64,000 bases of DNA, from contig CAWBUQ010000011.1 of the NCBI GenBank assembly GCA_963791995.1, positions 301,193 through 365,192 of the forward strand, read 5' to 3'. Shown piece after piece: positions 19,197 to 28,507 of the stretch. How positions within the stretch are numbered: the first letter of the stretch is position 1; each line of letters starts with the position of its first letter. A program made the position numbers and the translations under genes. The stretch is from Bog-473 sp963791995 (lineage in GTDB: Bacteria; Actinomycetota; Acidimicrobiia; Acidimicrobiales; RAAP-2). The notes under the pieces were generated by a model that worked only from the letters and a program-made list of their open reading frames with translations, was not told where the DNA came from and did no database searches.

Positions 19197-20652
19197 TCAG
19201 AGCGCGCTGGCGGCTGCGTGGCGCCCGGCGCGTCGCCCGAAGAACGAGCCGTCGCCGAGGCTGATGCCGCTGACGTAGTGGTGGGCGGCGAGACTGGCGG
19301 CCGTACGGCCCACGGCGTAGAGACCCGAGATGCGCCGGCCCTCGCCGTCGAGCGCCGCGCCGTCGGGATCGGTGGCCACACCGCCCAGTGTGAAGGTGGC
19401 GTAAATCGCTCCGTGGTCGACGCGCAGATCGATGGCACCGATGCCGCTGGCCGGCGGGACGCCGATCGGCTGGAGATACGGTGCGCGTTTGTGGAAGGCG
19501 GGGTCCTCCCCGCGGGCGGCGGCCTCGTTGTAGGTGCGCACGGTCCGGGCCAGCGCCACGGGCGGCACGTCGAGTTCGGTCGCCAACTCCTCGGGAGTCG
19601 CGGCGGCGAAGGCGATGCGCAGCCCGATGAGATTGGGCTCGTGGATCACGTCGTCGGTGATCATGTAGACGAGGCCGTCCTGGTCGTTCAGTGCGTGGTT
19701 CCCGATGCGACCCGTGTAGGTGTCCTCGTTGATGAACCGCTCGCCGTGCGCGTTGACCAGGATGCCCCGCGCCAGGCGGTGCGGCGGTCCGAGCGGCAGT
19801 GCGCACTCGAATGCATCCAACCTGGTCACAGCCGCCCCGGCGCCGGCGCCCATTCGGATCCCACGGCCGTCGTCGTTCGGGGTGCCGATGCGCCATGCTG
19901 CGTCGGGGACGTGGGCGCGGCGGGCAGTACTCCTCGACCATGGCGTCGTTGTGGATGAATCCGCCGGTCGCCAGGATCACGCCGCCGCGGGCCCGGACGG
20001 CTCGCAGCCCTTCGTCCGTCCGCACCTGTACCCCGACGACGTCCCTGCCGTCCACGACGACGGCCTCCATCCGGGCATCGCCCACCACTCGGGCCGCGCT
20101 GGACGCCACTGCGTTCCCGAGGCACTCCATGAGGAAGCCACCGGCGGAGTCGATCCACTGCGGCTTGTGGCCGCGCGGGACCGGCGTCGCGATCTGGTCA
20201 AAGGGATAGGAGTCCTCACCGCCACTGAAGAGCAGCCCGGCGTCGTCGGCCGACTCGCGGTTGGGCTCGTCGCAGAACGCCGCCCGGAAGGGCACGCCGA
20301 CGGAAACGAGCCACTCGAAGTGCTCGACCGAGCCATCGCAATAGGCGTCGACGCGGTCGTCGTCGGCCCCGGGCCCGAGTGCGGCGTGGAGGAAGGCCGC
20401 CATGTTCTCGGGAGAATCCTCGAACCCGCAGGCGTCCTGCAGCGGTGTGCCACCGCCGAGGTAGATCAGACCGCCGGACTGGGCCGACGTCCCGCCGGCT
20501 CCTGCGCTCCGCTCAATGGCCAGCACGTGCGCACCGGCCTGCCGCGCCGCCACCACTGCCGAGGCGCCGGCGACGCCGAGGCCGGCGACCACGACGTCGG
20601 TCGTCTCGTCGAAGCGGATCTCGCCGGCCTCGAGTGCCGCGATCGGCTCCAT
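19197..20652 (-). CDS. FAD-dependent oxidoreductase of the fumarate reductase/3-ketosteroid dehydrogenase type (frameshifted)
   Basis: About 485 residues. The N-terminal FAD motif is DVVVAGLGVAGASAVVAARQAG followed by GGTSAQSGGLIYLGGG; the substrate domain contains GVILATGGFIHNDAMVEEY; the C-terminal half reads ILVNAHGERFINEDTYTGRIG and ATFTLGGVATDPDGA, ending GLYAVGRTAASLAAHHYVSGISLGDGSFFGRRAG. The frame changes near 19920. Members dehydrogenate steroid rings or reduce fumarate-like substrates; the presence beside a PhyH dioxygenase and acyl-CoA genes makes a steroid or terpenoid substrate plausible but unproven. GTG 20658 is an alternative start with GAGGAG upstream. Confidence 0.82.
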
Positions 20653-20669
20653 CGCCACTTCCGCTCTCC

Positions 20670-21872
20670 TCAGCCGAACTCGTCGGCGTGCTGCACCCGA
20701 CCACCGCTCCGCGTGAACAGCACGTCGTTGTAGCCCTCCCCGGGCCCGACCATCTCGAAGGTCAGCGGGGGAACGAAGGAGAGGTAGAGGGCGCGCCGGC
20801 CCGATGCGTGCCTGTCCCTCGGTGGCGGTGCCGCATGCAGCGTGTGGCCGAAGTGGACGGTGACGTCGCCCGGCTCCGTCGTGAGAGCCACCACGCTGTG
20901 CTGCCGCACCTCGTCGGCCGACGGCAGCCGGGAGGTGCCTCGATGCGAACCGGGGATCATCTCGAGCTGCCCCGTGTCGGGGGTGGCCGGATCGAGCTGG
21001 ATCCCGACGTTGAGCATCGGGCACTTCACCGGATGGCCGCCCATGCCGCAGTCTCGGTGCCACGGGAGATCGGCCAGCCCTCCTTCGGAGCCCGGAACCT
21101 TTATGACGACGCCGTTCCCGTCCAGACGATCGTGGGCGTCCCGGAGGTCCGAACCGCCCATCGCGGCGATGGCGACGAAGCGTGGGTCAGAACCGAGCGC
21201 GGCGATGCGCGAAGACCCCTCGTTGAGGTAGTTGACCCGGTTGCAGACCTCATTCCCGTCGACCGTCGTCCACCACGACTTGCGATCGTCGGGTCGGGCC
21301 CGAGCGAGCGCGTCGTCGACGTCGGCGTTCAGCGCAGCGATCTCGGAGCCGCTGAGGACTCCTCGGAGGTGCACGAAGCCTGCCTGGTGTAAGAAAGCCT
21401 CGGTCTCGGCCGTGGGGTCCTCGAGGGTGAAGGTCCGCGTGAGATCCATCGCGCGTCCGCCCCGGTCCTCCACGGGCGCCGGATGATCGAGGTCGAACAG
21501 GGCCTGATCGCTCAGGACCACGCGCAGCGGCGGCTCCCAGCGGGCCAACTGGCCGAAGCTGCCCTGCCGGAGCGACAGCTGTTCGGCGTAGAGCAGGGCG
21601 AAACAGGTCTTGAGCTCCCAGACGAACTGGCACCACGCGTCGTCAGCCAGCTCGACGACGGTGCGCGCTCCGTCGAGGCCGGAGCGGACCGAGAACGTCC
21701 TCCCCTCGGGCACGTACGTGTAGGCCCGGCCGTCGGGAAGTTGAAAACCCAGGGGCCGGAGCACCCTGGCGTCAGCCTCGGAGAAGACGACTTCGCGCCG
21801 GCTGAGACGTGCCGGCAGTTCCTCGAGGTGAAAGCGGTCGAAGTCGACTGAGCCGAATCGCTCCTGCTCCAC
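20670..21872 (-). CDS. Phytanoyl-CoA dioxygenase (PhyH) family protein
   Basis: 400 residues; an iron(II)/2-oxoglutarate oxygenase. The metal triad is visible as H-x-D in ADLPWHRDCGMGG and the distal histidine in TVHFGHTLHAAPPP, about 90 residues apart; the 2-oxoglutarate arginine is probably in GRRALYLSFVPP. About 160 N-terminal residues (EELPARLSRREVVFSEADARVL onward) precede the oxygenase domain and resemble nothing I can name. It is followed 17 bases on by the flavoprotein gene on the same strand, so the two may act on one substrate. GTG start chosen; the upstream binding site is weak. Confidence 0.83.
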   Translation of the reverse strand: MEQERFGSVDFDRFHLEELPARLSRREVVFSEADARVLRPLGFQLPDGRAYTYVPEGRTFSVRSGLDGARTVVELADDAWCQFVWELKTCFALLYAEQLSLRQGSFGQLARWEPPLRVVLSDQALFDLDHPAPVEDRGGRAMDLTRTFTLEDPTAETEAFLHQAGFVHLRGVLSGSEIAALNADVDDALARARPDDRKSWWTTVDGNEVCNRVNYLNEGSSRIAALGSDPRFVAIAAMGGSDLRDAHDRLDGNGVVIKVPGSEGGLADLPWHRDCGMGGHPVKCPMLNVGIQLDPATPDTGQLEMIPGSHRGTSRLPSADEVRQHSVVALTTEPGDVTVHFGHTLHAAPPPRDRHASGRRALYLSFVPPLTFEMVGPGEGYNDVLFTRSGGRVQHADEFG

Positions 21873-21934
21873 GGGCGGCAATGTAGCAGTCGACGTATTT
21901 CGAGGCCCGGAAGCGGGGTCCCGGGAACGCGGCT

Positions 21935-22243
21935 TCAGCCGGGCTGGTCCGCTTCGAGCGGGCGAAGGGTGTGGATGGCGGGGAACCCGTCGAAATGATC
22001 GCCCGCGACCGTGATCACCTTCGCGATGTGAGGACCGGCCATGTGCGCGTCGATGTCCTCCTGCGACTGCCACCTCTCAACGGTGATGAACGTGCCGGGA
22101 GCCGATGCCGAGGCGAACACGTCGTAGGTGAGACAGCCCTGGTCGTGCTTGCTCCCTGCGGCCAGTTCCTTCAGAGCTGCCTCGACGGTCGGCTCCGACC
22201 CGGGCTTGGCGGTGATGACGGCAACGACATCGAGAGGTGGCAT
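21935..22243 (-). CDS. Antibiotic biosynthesis monooxygenase (ABM) domain protein
   Basis: 102-residue ferredoxin-like alpha+beta barrel protein of the YgiN/ABM family: VVAVITAKPGSEPTVEAALKEL, GCLTYDVFASASAPGTFITVERWQSQEDIDAHMAGPHI. The family contains quinol monooxygenases and heme-degrading enzymes that need no prosthetic group; the exact reaction cannot be read here. It lies between the PhyH gene and the Cys-rich gene on the same strand. Confidence 0.88.
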   Translation of the reverse strand: MPPLDVVAVITAKPGSEPTVEAALKELAAGSKHDQGCLTYDVFASASAPGTFITVERWQSQEDIDAHMAGPHIAKVITVAGDHFDGFPAIHTLRPLEADQPG

Positions 22244-22271
22244 GCGCTCAGACTATGCCGACCCGACCCGG

Positions 22272-22616
22272 TCAGCGCTTGCGGCGCCACCAACGGCTCG
22301 AGGACCGCTCCCGGCGGGCATCCTCGGCCCGCACCTCGTCGAGCACGTCGGGTGCGACCTCGTTGACGATGTCCTCGGCGGAACCGAGCAGGTCAGCCAC
22401 GTCGGGCCCGCCGCCACCGGGCTCGTCCTCAATGGCAGGCTCCACGAGGCTCCCGTGCACCCAGCCGACGTCAGCCATGCGGCGTTTGTAGGAGGGGCAG
22501 TTGTCGGGACAGCGCCACGGGGCCTCAGGCGCCAGGTCGAGCACGCAGAAGCGGGCAGCCTCGCCCGACGCGTAGGTACGGCTCTGGAAATGGACGCACT
22601 CCTCGCGCATGGGCAC
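22272..22616 (-). CDS. Small cysteine-rich protein downstream of sufB
   Basis: 114 residues, unknown function. Four cysteines lie in the first 40 residues (CVHFQSRTYASGEAARFC, then WRCPDNCPSY), a spacing that could bind zinc or an iron-sulfur cluster, followed by an acidic region and a very basic end (RRERSSSRWWRRKR). It begins 40 bases after the sufB stop on the same strand, so co-transcription with sufB is likely. The association with Fe-S assembly is inference from position and cysteines only. Confidence 0.7.
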   Translation of the reverse strand: MPMREECVHFQSRTYASGEAARFCVLDLAPEAPWRCPDNCPSYKRRMADVGWVHGSLVEPAIEDEPGGGGPDVADLLGSAEDIVNEVAPDVLDEVRAEDARRERSSSRWWRRKR

Positions 22617-22655
22617 GGCCCTATGGTGCCACGGTGCAGGCTGGGTTGCGGTCGG

Positions 22656-24056
22656 TCAGCCGACCGAGCCTTCCATCTGCAGCTCAATGAGGCGGCTCCA
22701 CTCGACGGCGTACTCCATGGGGAGCGTCCGCGTCACCGGCTCAATGAAGCCGTTCACGATCATGCCCATGGCCTGCTGCTCGGAGAGTCCGCGGCTCATC
22801 AGGTAGAAGAGCTGGTCGTCTCCGACCTTGGACACGGTGGCTTCGTGACCGATCTTGGCGTCACGCTCCCCCACCTCCATGTACGGCTTGGTCTCGGAGA
22901 TCGAGTCGTCGTCGAGCAGCAGCGCGTCGCAGCGCACGAACGACTTGGCGCCCGTGGCCCCGGGGTCGACGTGCACCTTGCCGCGGTAGGTGGTGATGCC
23001 GCCGTCCTTCGAGATCGACTTCGACACGATGGTCGACGTCGTCTCGGGAGCGACGTGGTACATCTTGGCGCCGGCGTCCTGGTGCTGGCCTGCGCCGGCG
23101 TACGCGACCGAGAGCACCTCGCCACTGGCCTTGGGACCCATCAGGTACACCGAGGGGTACTTCATGGTGAGCCGGGAGCCGATGTTGCCGTCGATCCACT
23201 CCACGTGAGCCTCGGCCTCGGCGCGGGCCCGCTTGGTGACCAGGTTGTAGACGTTGGTCGACCAGTTCTGGATAGTCGTGTACGTGATGCGCGAACCGGG
23301 CAGAGCGACGAGCTCGACCACGGCCGAGTGCAGCGAGTCGGTCGAGTACACCGGGGCGGAACAGCCCTCGATGTAGTGCACCTGCGCGCCCTCGTCGGCG
23401 ATGATCAGCGTCCGCTCGAACTGGCCCATGTTCTCCGCGTTGATGCGGAAGTAGGCCTGCAGCGGCATCTCGACCTTCACGCCCGGCGGGACGTAGATGA
23501 AGGATCCGCCCGACCACACGGCCGAGTTCAGCGCGGCGAACTTGTTGTCGTTCGGTGGGATGATCTTGCCGAACCACTTGCGCACGAGGTCGGGGTACTC
23601 GCGTACCGCCGTGTCCATGTCGCAGAAGAAGACACCCTGAGCCTCGAGGTCCTCGCGGTTGCGGTGGAACACGACCTCGGATTCGTACTGTGCGGTGACG
23701 CCGGAGAGGTACTTGCGCTCCGCCTCGGGGATGCCGAGCTTCTCGTAGGTGTTCTTGATGGCGTCGGGGAGGTCCTCCCACTTGTTCACCTGCCCACCGG
23801 TGGGCTTGATGTAGTAGAAGATGTCGTCGAAGTCGAGGTTCGGCATCTGCGTCGCGAACCACGGCGCCATCGGCTTGCGCTCGAAGTTCTTCAGCGCGCG
23901 CAGGCGGAACTGGCGCATCCAGTCCGGCTCGTTCTTCATCTCGGACATCTCGCGCACGATGGACTCGTTGAGCCCCTTCTTGGGCTTGAAGATGTAGTCC
24001 TCGGCGTCGCTCCAGCCCAGCTGGTAACGGCCCAGGTCGAGATCCGTGGTGGCCAT
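22656..24056 (-). CDS. sufB: Fe-S cluster assembly scaffold SufB
   Basis: 466-residue SufB, the subunit on which the nascent cluster forms. Characteristic stretches are MATTDLDLGRYQLGWSDAED, VYYPTGG-like FYYIKPTGGQVNKWEDLP, GSFIYVPPGVKVEMPLQAYF, IEGCSAPVYSTDSLHSAVVE, and near the end SFVRCDALLLDDDSISET (the cluster-site cysteine region) and GHEATVSKVGDDQLFYLMSRGLSEQQA. The ATG follows CAGGAG with four bases between. It stands alone as the first gene of its transcript, 4.4 kb from sufD and on the same strand, with four catabolic or unknown genes and one opposing gene in between. An inverted repeat lies 17-35 bases upstream. Confidence 0.97.
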   Translation of the reverse strand: MATTDLDLGRYQLGWSDAEDYIFKPKKGLNESIVREMSEMKNEPDWMRQFRLRALKNFERKPMAPWFATQMPNLDFDDIFYYIKPTGGQVNKWEDLPDAIKNTYEKLGIPEAERKYLSGVTAQYESEVVFHRNREDLEAQGVFFCDMDTAVREYPDLVRKWFGKIIPPNDNKFAALNSAVWSGGSFIYVPPGVKVEMPLQAYFRINAENMGQFERTLIIADEGAQVHYIEGCSAPVYSTDSLHSAVVELVALPGSRITYTTIQNWSTNVYNLVTKRARAEAEAHVEWIDGNIGSRLTMKYPSVYLMGPKASGEVLSVAYAGAGQHQDAGAKMYHVAPETTSTIVSKSISKDGGITTYRGKVHVDPGATGAKSFVRCDALLLDDDSISETKPYMEVGERDAKIGHEATVSKVGDDQLFYLMSRGLSEQQAMGMIVNGFIEPVTRTLPMEYAVEWSRLIELQMEGSVG

Positions 24057-24072
24057 ACGGCTCCTGATATCC

Positions 24073-24091
24073 GGGGAAAGGGAATTTCCCC
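24073..24091 (-). promoter_or_regulatory. Inverted repeat upstream of sufB, candidate operator
   Basis: A perfect inverted repeat with seven-base arms (GGGGAAA / TTTCCCC) around five bases lies directly upstream of the sufB ribosome-binding site, just downstream of a weak -10-like TACTAT on the minus strand. This is where a repressor would block transcription start. SufR or an Rrf2-type protein is the natural suspect; neither binding nor the start site can be shown from sequence alone. Confidence 0.45.
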
Positions 24092-24177
24092 TATGTAGAT
24101 AGTAACAACTACCCCAGCCTGCCGAAACGACAACACGGGGCCACCTGCATGTTGTCAGCCGTGGCAGGCTCAGGTCC

Positions 24178-26352
24178 ATGGTCAACCCCCCGAGCGCCCC
24201 ACAGCACGCCCATGTCGTGACGGCCCATGGCGACGACCGGGAGGACCCCTGGTTCTGGCTGCGCGAGCGCGACGACCCCAACGTCCTGGCCTACCTCGAG
24301 GCCGAGAACGCCTACACCGAGCAGGAGACGGCGCGGCTGCTCGGGCTGCGGACCACGCTCTTCGAGGAGATGAAGGCCCGCATCAAGGAGACCGACATGT
24401 CGGTCCCGGTACGGCGGGGGCCGTGGTGGTACTACACGCGCACCGAGGAGGGGAAGGACTACGCCATCCATTGCCGGCGTCCGGCCCGCGGCCCCGACGA
24501 GCTCCCACCGGCCGGCGAACCCGGCGGCGAGGAGCAGGTGCTCCTCGACGAGAACCGGCTGGCCGAGGGATCCGAGTACTTCGCGCTCGGGGGTGCCGTG
24601 GTGAGCCACGACCACGAGTGGCTGGCCTACGCCACCGACCGCTCGGGCAACGAGAAGTACGAGCTGCGCTTCGTCCCGCTCTCGGCCGAGGTCCCCCCGA
24701 CCACGGCACCAGAGTCGGTTCCCGACGTCGGCTACGGGCTGGCCTGGTCGGCCGGCACCGACTACGTCTTCTACGTCCGCCTCGACGAGGCGCAGCGTCC
24801 CTTTCAGCTCTGGCGCCACCGCCTGGGGAGCGACCCCGCCGATGACGCCCTCGTCTTCGAGGAGCCCGACCGCCGCTTCGCTCTGGGAGCGGGGTCGACC
24901 CGGGACACCGCCTTCGTCGCTGATCGGCCTCCACAGCACCAACACCACGGAATGGCTTGCCATCCCTTCGGCGACACCGTTGGCGGAGCCGGTCGTGGTC
25001 ATGCCGCGTCGAGAGGGGGTCGAGTACGCCATCGACCACCTGTCGCCCGCCGCTGGGGGTCCCGGCTGGTTCGTGGCGCTGACCAACGAGGAAGCCAAGG
25101 ACTTCCGGGTCCTCGCCGCGCCCGATGCCGGCCCGCCCTCGTGGCGCGAGCTGGTGGCGCACCGGCCGGGCGTGCGCGTCGAGGACGTCGATGCCTTTGG
25201 CGGCGTGCTCGTGCTGAGCGAGCGCACCGAGGCGCAGACCCAGGTGCGCGTCCTCCCCCTCACCGGGACAGGCGACGATCCGTTCGGGCCGGACATGCTC
25301 GCGACGGGCTGGATCATCCCCTCGGCCGAGAGCCCGTCGTCGACGTGGCTCGGTGCCAATGCGGAGCCCGACTCGCCGACACTGCGGTTCGGTCGGACCT
25401 CCCTCGTCACCCCGTCGAGCGTCCTGCAGATCGATCTGAGCAGCCGCGAGGAGACGCTGCTCAAGCAGGAACCGGTACTCGGTGACTTCGACTCGACGCG
25501 CTACCGGACCTACCGCGCCTGGGCCACGGCTCCGGACGGGACGGAGGTACCGATCTCGATCGTGCACCGCGACGACCTCACGCTTCCGGCGCCGTGCCTG
25601 CTCTACGGCTACGGCGCCTACGAGATCTCGATCGACCCTTCCTTCTCGCACCATCGAATTTCGCTGCTCGACCGCGGCATGGTCTTCGCCATCGCACACG
25701 TGCGGGGCGGCGGCGAGATGGGCCGAGGTTGGTACGAGGACGGGCGGATGGAGCACAAGGCCAACACGTTCTCCGACTTCATCGCGTGCGCACGCCACCT
25801 CCTCGACACCGGTGTCGCGCGGCCCGGGGCACTGGCTGGGCGTGGAGGGTCGGCCGGCGGCCTGCTCATCGGCGCCGTCGCCAACCAGGCACCGGAGCTG
25901 TACCGCGCGCTGGTGGCCGAGGTCCCCTTCGTCGACTGCGTCACGACCATGCTCGACGACGAGCTCCCGCTCACCGTCGGCGAGTGGGAGGAGTGGGGCA
26001 ACCCAGCCGCCGACGAGGCGGCCTACTGGCGCATGCTCACGTACTCGCCCTACGACAACGTCACCGGCTCAGAATCCCGACGGGTCGAGCCGCGTCTATC
26101 CGGACCTCTTCGTCACGGCGGGCCTCAACGATCCCCGCGTCGCCTACTGGGAGCCCGCCAAGTGGGTGGCCAAGCTCCGCTCCCGCTCTCCCACCTCACC
26201 GCGTGCTGCTGCGCACCGAGCTGGGCGCGGGGCACGGCGGGCCGTCGGGTCGCTACGACGCCTGGAGGGAAGAGGCCCTGGTCTACGCCTTCCTCCTCGA
26301 TGTGCTGGGGCTCTCGGGGCCGCCCGCCGTTCCCCCGGAGGCCGGGCGCTAG
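24178..26352 (+). CDS. S9-family oligopeptidase B-like peptidase (three frameshifts)
   Basis: About 725 residues of a prolyl-oligopeptidase-family serine peptidase, nearest to oligopeptidase B. The propeller domain starts EDPWFWLRERDDPNVLAYLEAENAY and contains GVVSHDHEW-like GAVVSHDHEWLAYATDRSGNE. The catalytic domain has LLYGYGAYEISIDPSFS, HVRGGGEMGRGWYEDG, the nucleophile GRGGSAGGLLIGAV, the aspartate loop FVTAGLNDPRVAYWEPAKW and the histidine in ELGAGHGGPSGRYDAWREEA. Frame changes occur near 24920, 26070 and 26200, each adding one base. It diverges from sufB across 121 bases and ends 15 bases from a convergent gene. Confidence 0.85.
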
Positions 26353-26367
26353 CCCGTCACGCCTCCA

Positions 26368-27337
26368 TCAGGTCGTCGAGGTCGTCGTCCCGATCGAACT
26401 CGTCGTCCCCGACGACCCCGCTGCGGCCGCGGAGGCGGGTGTCACGAAGTGCAGCGTGAAGGGAGCCTGGTTGCCCGGCGGCAACGCGACCGGCGTGCCG
26501 TTCGACAGTGGCGGCGAAGGCACCGGGAGCACCCGCGATCACGGTGACCGGGCCCGTGGCAGGGATGGTGTGCGACTGACCCGAGAACAGGGTCGTCGTG
26601 AAGAGCACCGACCCCGTCGCGGTGTTGGTGGCCTCGACCCAACACTCGCCGGTGGTCGCGGCGATGCCGAGCGAATAGGTGGACGACGGCACCTGGTACG
26701 TGGCGCCGTGCGCCGTCACCGCCTGGGCCGCCGAGACGTTCGGAGGCGCGGTGGTCGACGTCGTCGTGGTGGGATGGCGGTCCGTTCGGTGCCCGGTCGT
26801 GGTGGGCGTGGTGGTGCCGGCAGAGGCCCCCTTCTTGTGCGGCGGCGGGGAGCTGGCGTGCAGGCCGGTGACGATCAGGACCACGACCAGCACGATCACC
26901 GCCGCGACGGCAGCCGCGGGGCCACCGATCCGGCGCGGCCGGTGGTTGATGCCGTCCATCGCCTTGTCGCGGCCTCCGCTCATGAAACTCGAAGGGACGG
27001 CCTCCGGGCCGTCCTCGTCGTCGAACTTGACCGGCTCGGCCGGCTCGGCCGGGTTGGCCACGGGCGGCGGCGGCACCGGTGGGACCAACGACTGGTCACC
27101 TTCCCTCAGGCGGACGTTCGAGGATCCTGAGACCCGGAACGCGGTGGCCGGATAGGGCGCCTCGCCGTTGGCCGCCTCGTTGTGGGCGGCGGGTTGCGCA
27201 CGGATCTCTTCGAGTGTGTGCAGCTGCCGGTGATAGTGCTCCACCGAGTGGACGTCGTCTTGTGTCCGTTGACGCACGAAGACGGCCGCGACGACGCCCA
27301 CGACGACCACGACACCGATTACCCCACCTATCAGCAC
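26368..27337 (-). CDS. Membrane protein with RodZ-type C-terminal (DUF4115-like) domain (frameshifted)
   Basis: About 323 residues. A GTG start gives a first hydrophobic segment (LIGGVIGVVVVVGVVAAVFV), a Pro/Asp-rich linker, a second membrane segment (AAAVAAVIVLVVVLIVTGLH), a long Thr-rich stretch (TTTTSTTAPP) and a C-terminal beta domain: YSLGIAATTGECWVEATN, VLFTTTLFSGQSHTIPA, TVIAGAPGAFAATV. One extra base at about 26503 shifts the frame; the other frame continues NGTPVALPPGNQAPFTLHFV to a TGA at 26368-26370, as expected for a DUF4115/RodZ tail. The two membrane spans may mean an original fusion. Role probably in the cell envelope. Confidence 0.65.
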
Positions 27338-27446
27338 CGTCCCCTATTCAACAGGATTCGACGGGTCGGCTGGACCGCGGGTCCTTGCTGCGTGAGTCAC
27401 CGTGCTCCGGACCCCGGAGCAGGCACAAGCCCGCCGCCAGAAGAGC

Positions 27447-27992
27447 TCAGCTGCGAAGGCGCGGCCGGATGTCGTCTGGGATCTCGTCCCGTCGCGGATT
27501 GTTCTGGTCCCGCGCCGAGAGGATGGGGTCGCTGACGCCCCAGTCGGCCCCCACTGCCGGATCGTCCCAGGCCAGCCCGAGCTCGTCCTCGGGGTTGTAG
27601 TAGTTGTCGACGAGGTAGGTCAAGAGGATGTCGGTGACCGCCGCGAAGCCGTGCGCCACGCCGGGCGGGATGTACACGCCTTGGTCGACGTCCTCGTCGA
27701 GCTCGATCACCTCGGTGGCGCCTTCGGTCTTCGAACCGACCCGCAGATCGTGCAGCACCACGCGGGCGCGGCCCCGCAGGAGGTACCAGTAGTCGGCCTG
27801 GAACCGGTGGAAGTGCAAGCCGACGAGTGCTCCGGCCTGCTTCTCCGAGCGGTTGCCCTGGACCATTTCGCGGCCGTCGGGAAACCAGTTGCGCCGGTAC
27901 GTCTCGACGAAGCGTCCCCGCTGGTCGCCGTGGACGTCGGGACGGACCAGCACGACGTCGTCGATGACAGAGGAGGGGATCAGTTCTGGCAT
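27447..27992 (-). CDS. dTDP-4-dehydrorhamnose 3,5-epimerase-like cupin
   Basis: 181-residue RmlC-type cupin. Family features are LVRPDVHGDQRGRFVETYRRNWFP, GALVGLHFHRFQADYWYLLRG (active histidine region), ARVVLHDLRVGSKTEG and QGVYIPPGVAHGFAAVTDILLTYLVDNYYNPEDE. RmlC epimerises dTDP-sugars on the way to dTDP-rhamnose, but shortened relatives include other sugar isomerases; the substrate cannot be decided. No other rhamnose gene is in the window. The ATG is 27992; the next gene upstream on the strand ends at 28018. Confidence 0.85.
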   Translation of the reverse strand: MPELIPSSVIDDVVLVRPDVHGDQRGRFVETYRRNWFPDGREMVQGNRSEKQAGALVGLHFHRFQADYWYLLRGRARVVLHDLRVGSKTEGATEVIELDEDVDQGVYIPPGVAHGFAAVTDILLTYLVDNYYNPEDELGLAWDDPAVGADWGVSDPILSARDQNNPRRDEIPDDIRPRLRS

Positions 27993-28017
27993 GGCGCGAA
28001 CGGTAGTGGGTGGCCCG

Positions 28018-28494
28018 TCAGGGAGCGAAACGGCCGAAGCCGGAACGATAGAAGAGGAGCGGGTTGCCCTCCTCGACGTCCATGGCAACGACGTGACCGG
28101 TCACAAGTTCGTGGTCGCCGCCGTCGAAGATCTCCCCGAGCCGGCACTCGAGCACCGCCAGCGAGCCGGTGATCACCGGTGATCCGGTGACGCCGTGCGA
28201 CCATCCCACGCCCTCGAATTTGTCGCCGCCCGACACGGCGAAGGCGCGACACAGGGCTTCTTGGTGTTCCTCGAGGATGTTGACGCAGAACGACCCCGCC
28301 TTGGCGATGCGGGGCCAGCTGGTCGAGCTGCGCGCCGGGGCCAGGATCACCATGGGCGGATCGAGCGAGAGCGCCGCGAAGGACTGGCAGGTGAAGCCGA
28401 CAGGCAAGCCTTCTTCGAGCGCGGTGACGATCGTGACGCCGGTTGCAAAGTGGCCGAGCACCTCGCGGAACCGGGCCTGGTCGAGGCCCGACAC
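28018..28494 (-). CDS. Flavin reductase-like domain protein
   Basis: 158-residue FMN-binding split-barrel protein of the HpaC/HsaB type: FREVLGHFATGVTIVTAL, GFTCQSFAALSLDPPMVILAP, SFCVNILEEHQEALCRAFAV and ending PLLFYRSGFGRFAP. Members supply reduced flavin to two-component monooxygenases such as HsaAB in steroid ring cleavage. No oxygenase partner adjoins it. It begins 13 bases downstream of the MBL gene on the same strand. Confidence 0.9.
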   Translation of the reverse strand: MSGLDQARFREVLGHFATGVTIVTALEEGLPVGFTCQSFAALSLDPPMVILAPARSSTSWPRIAKAGSFCVNILEEHQEALCRAFAVSGGDKFEGVGWSHGVTGSPVITGSLAVLECRLGEIFDGGDHELVTGHVVAMDVEEGNPLLFYRSGFGRFAP

Positions 28495-28507
28495 GGGCTG
28501 CTCCTCC

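Noticed and set aside
22128..24098. A 656-residue plus-strand frame opposite sufB
   Set aside because: His/Val/Gly-rich shadow of the high-GC sufB codons without any domain; sufB on the other strand is certain.
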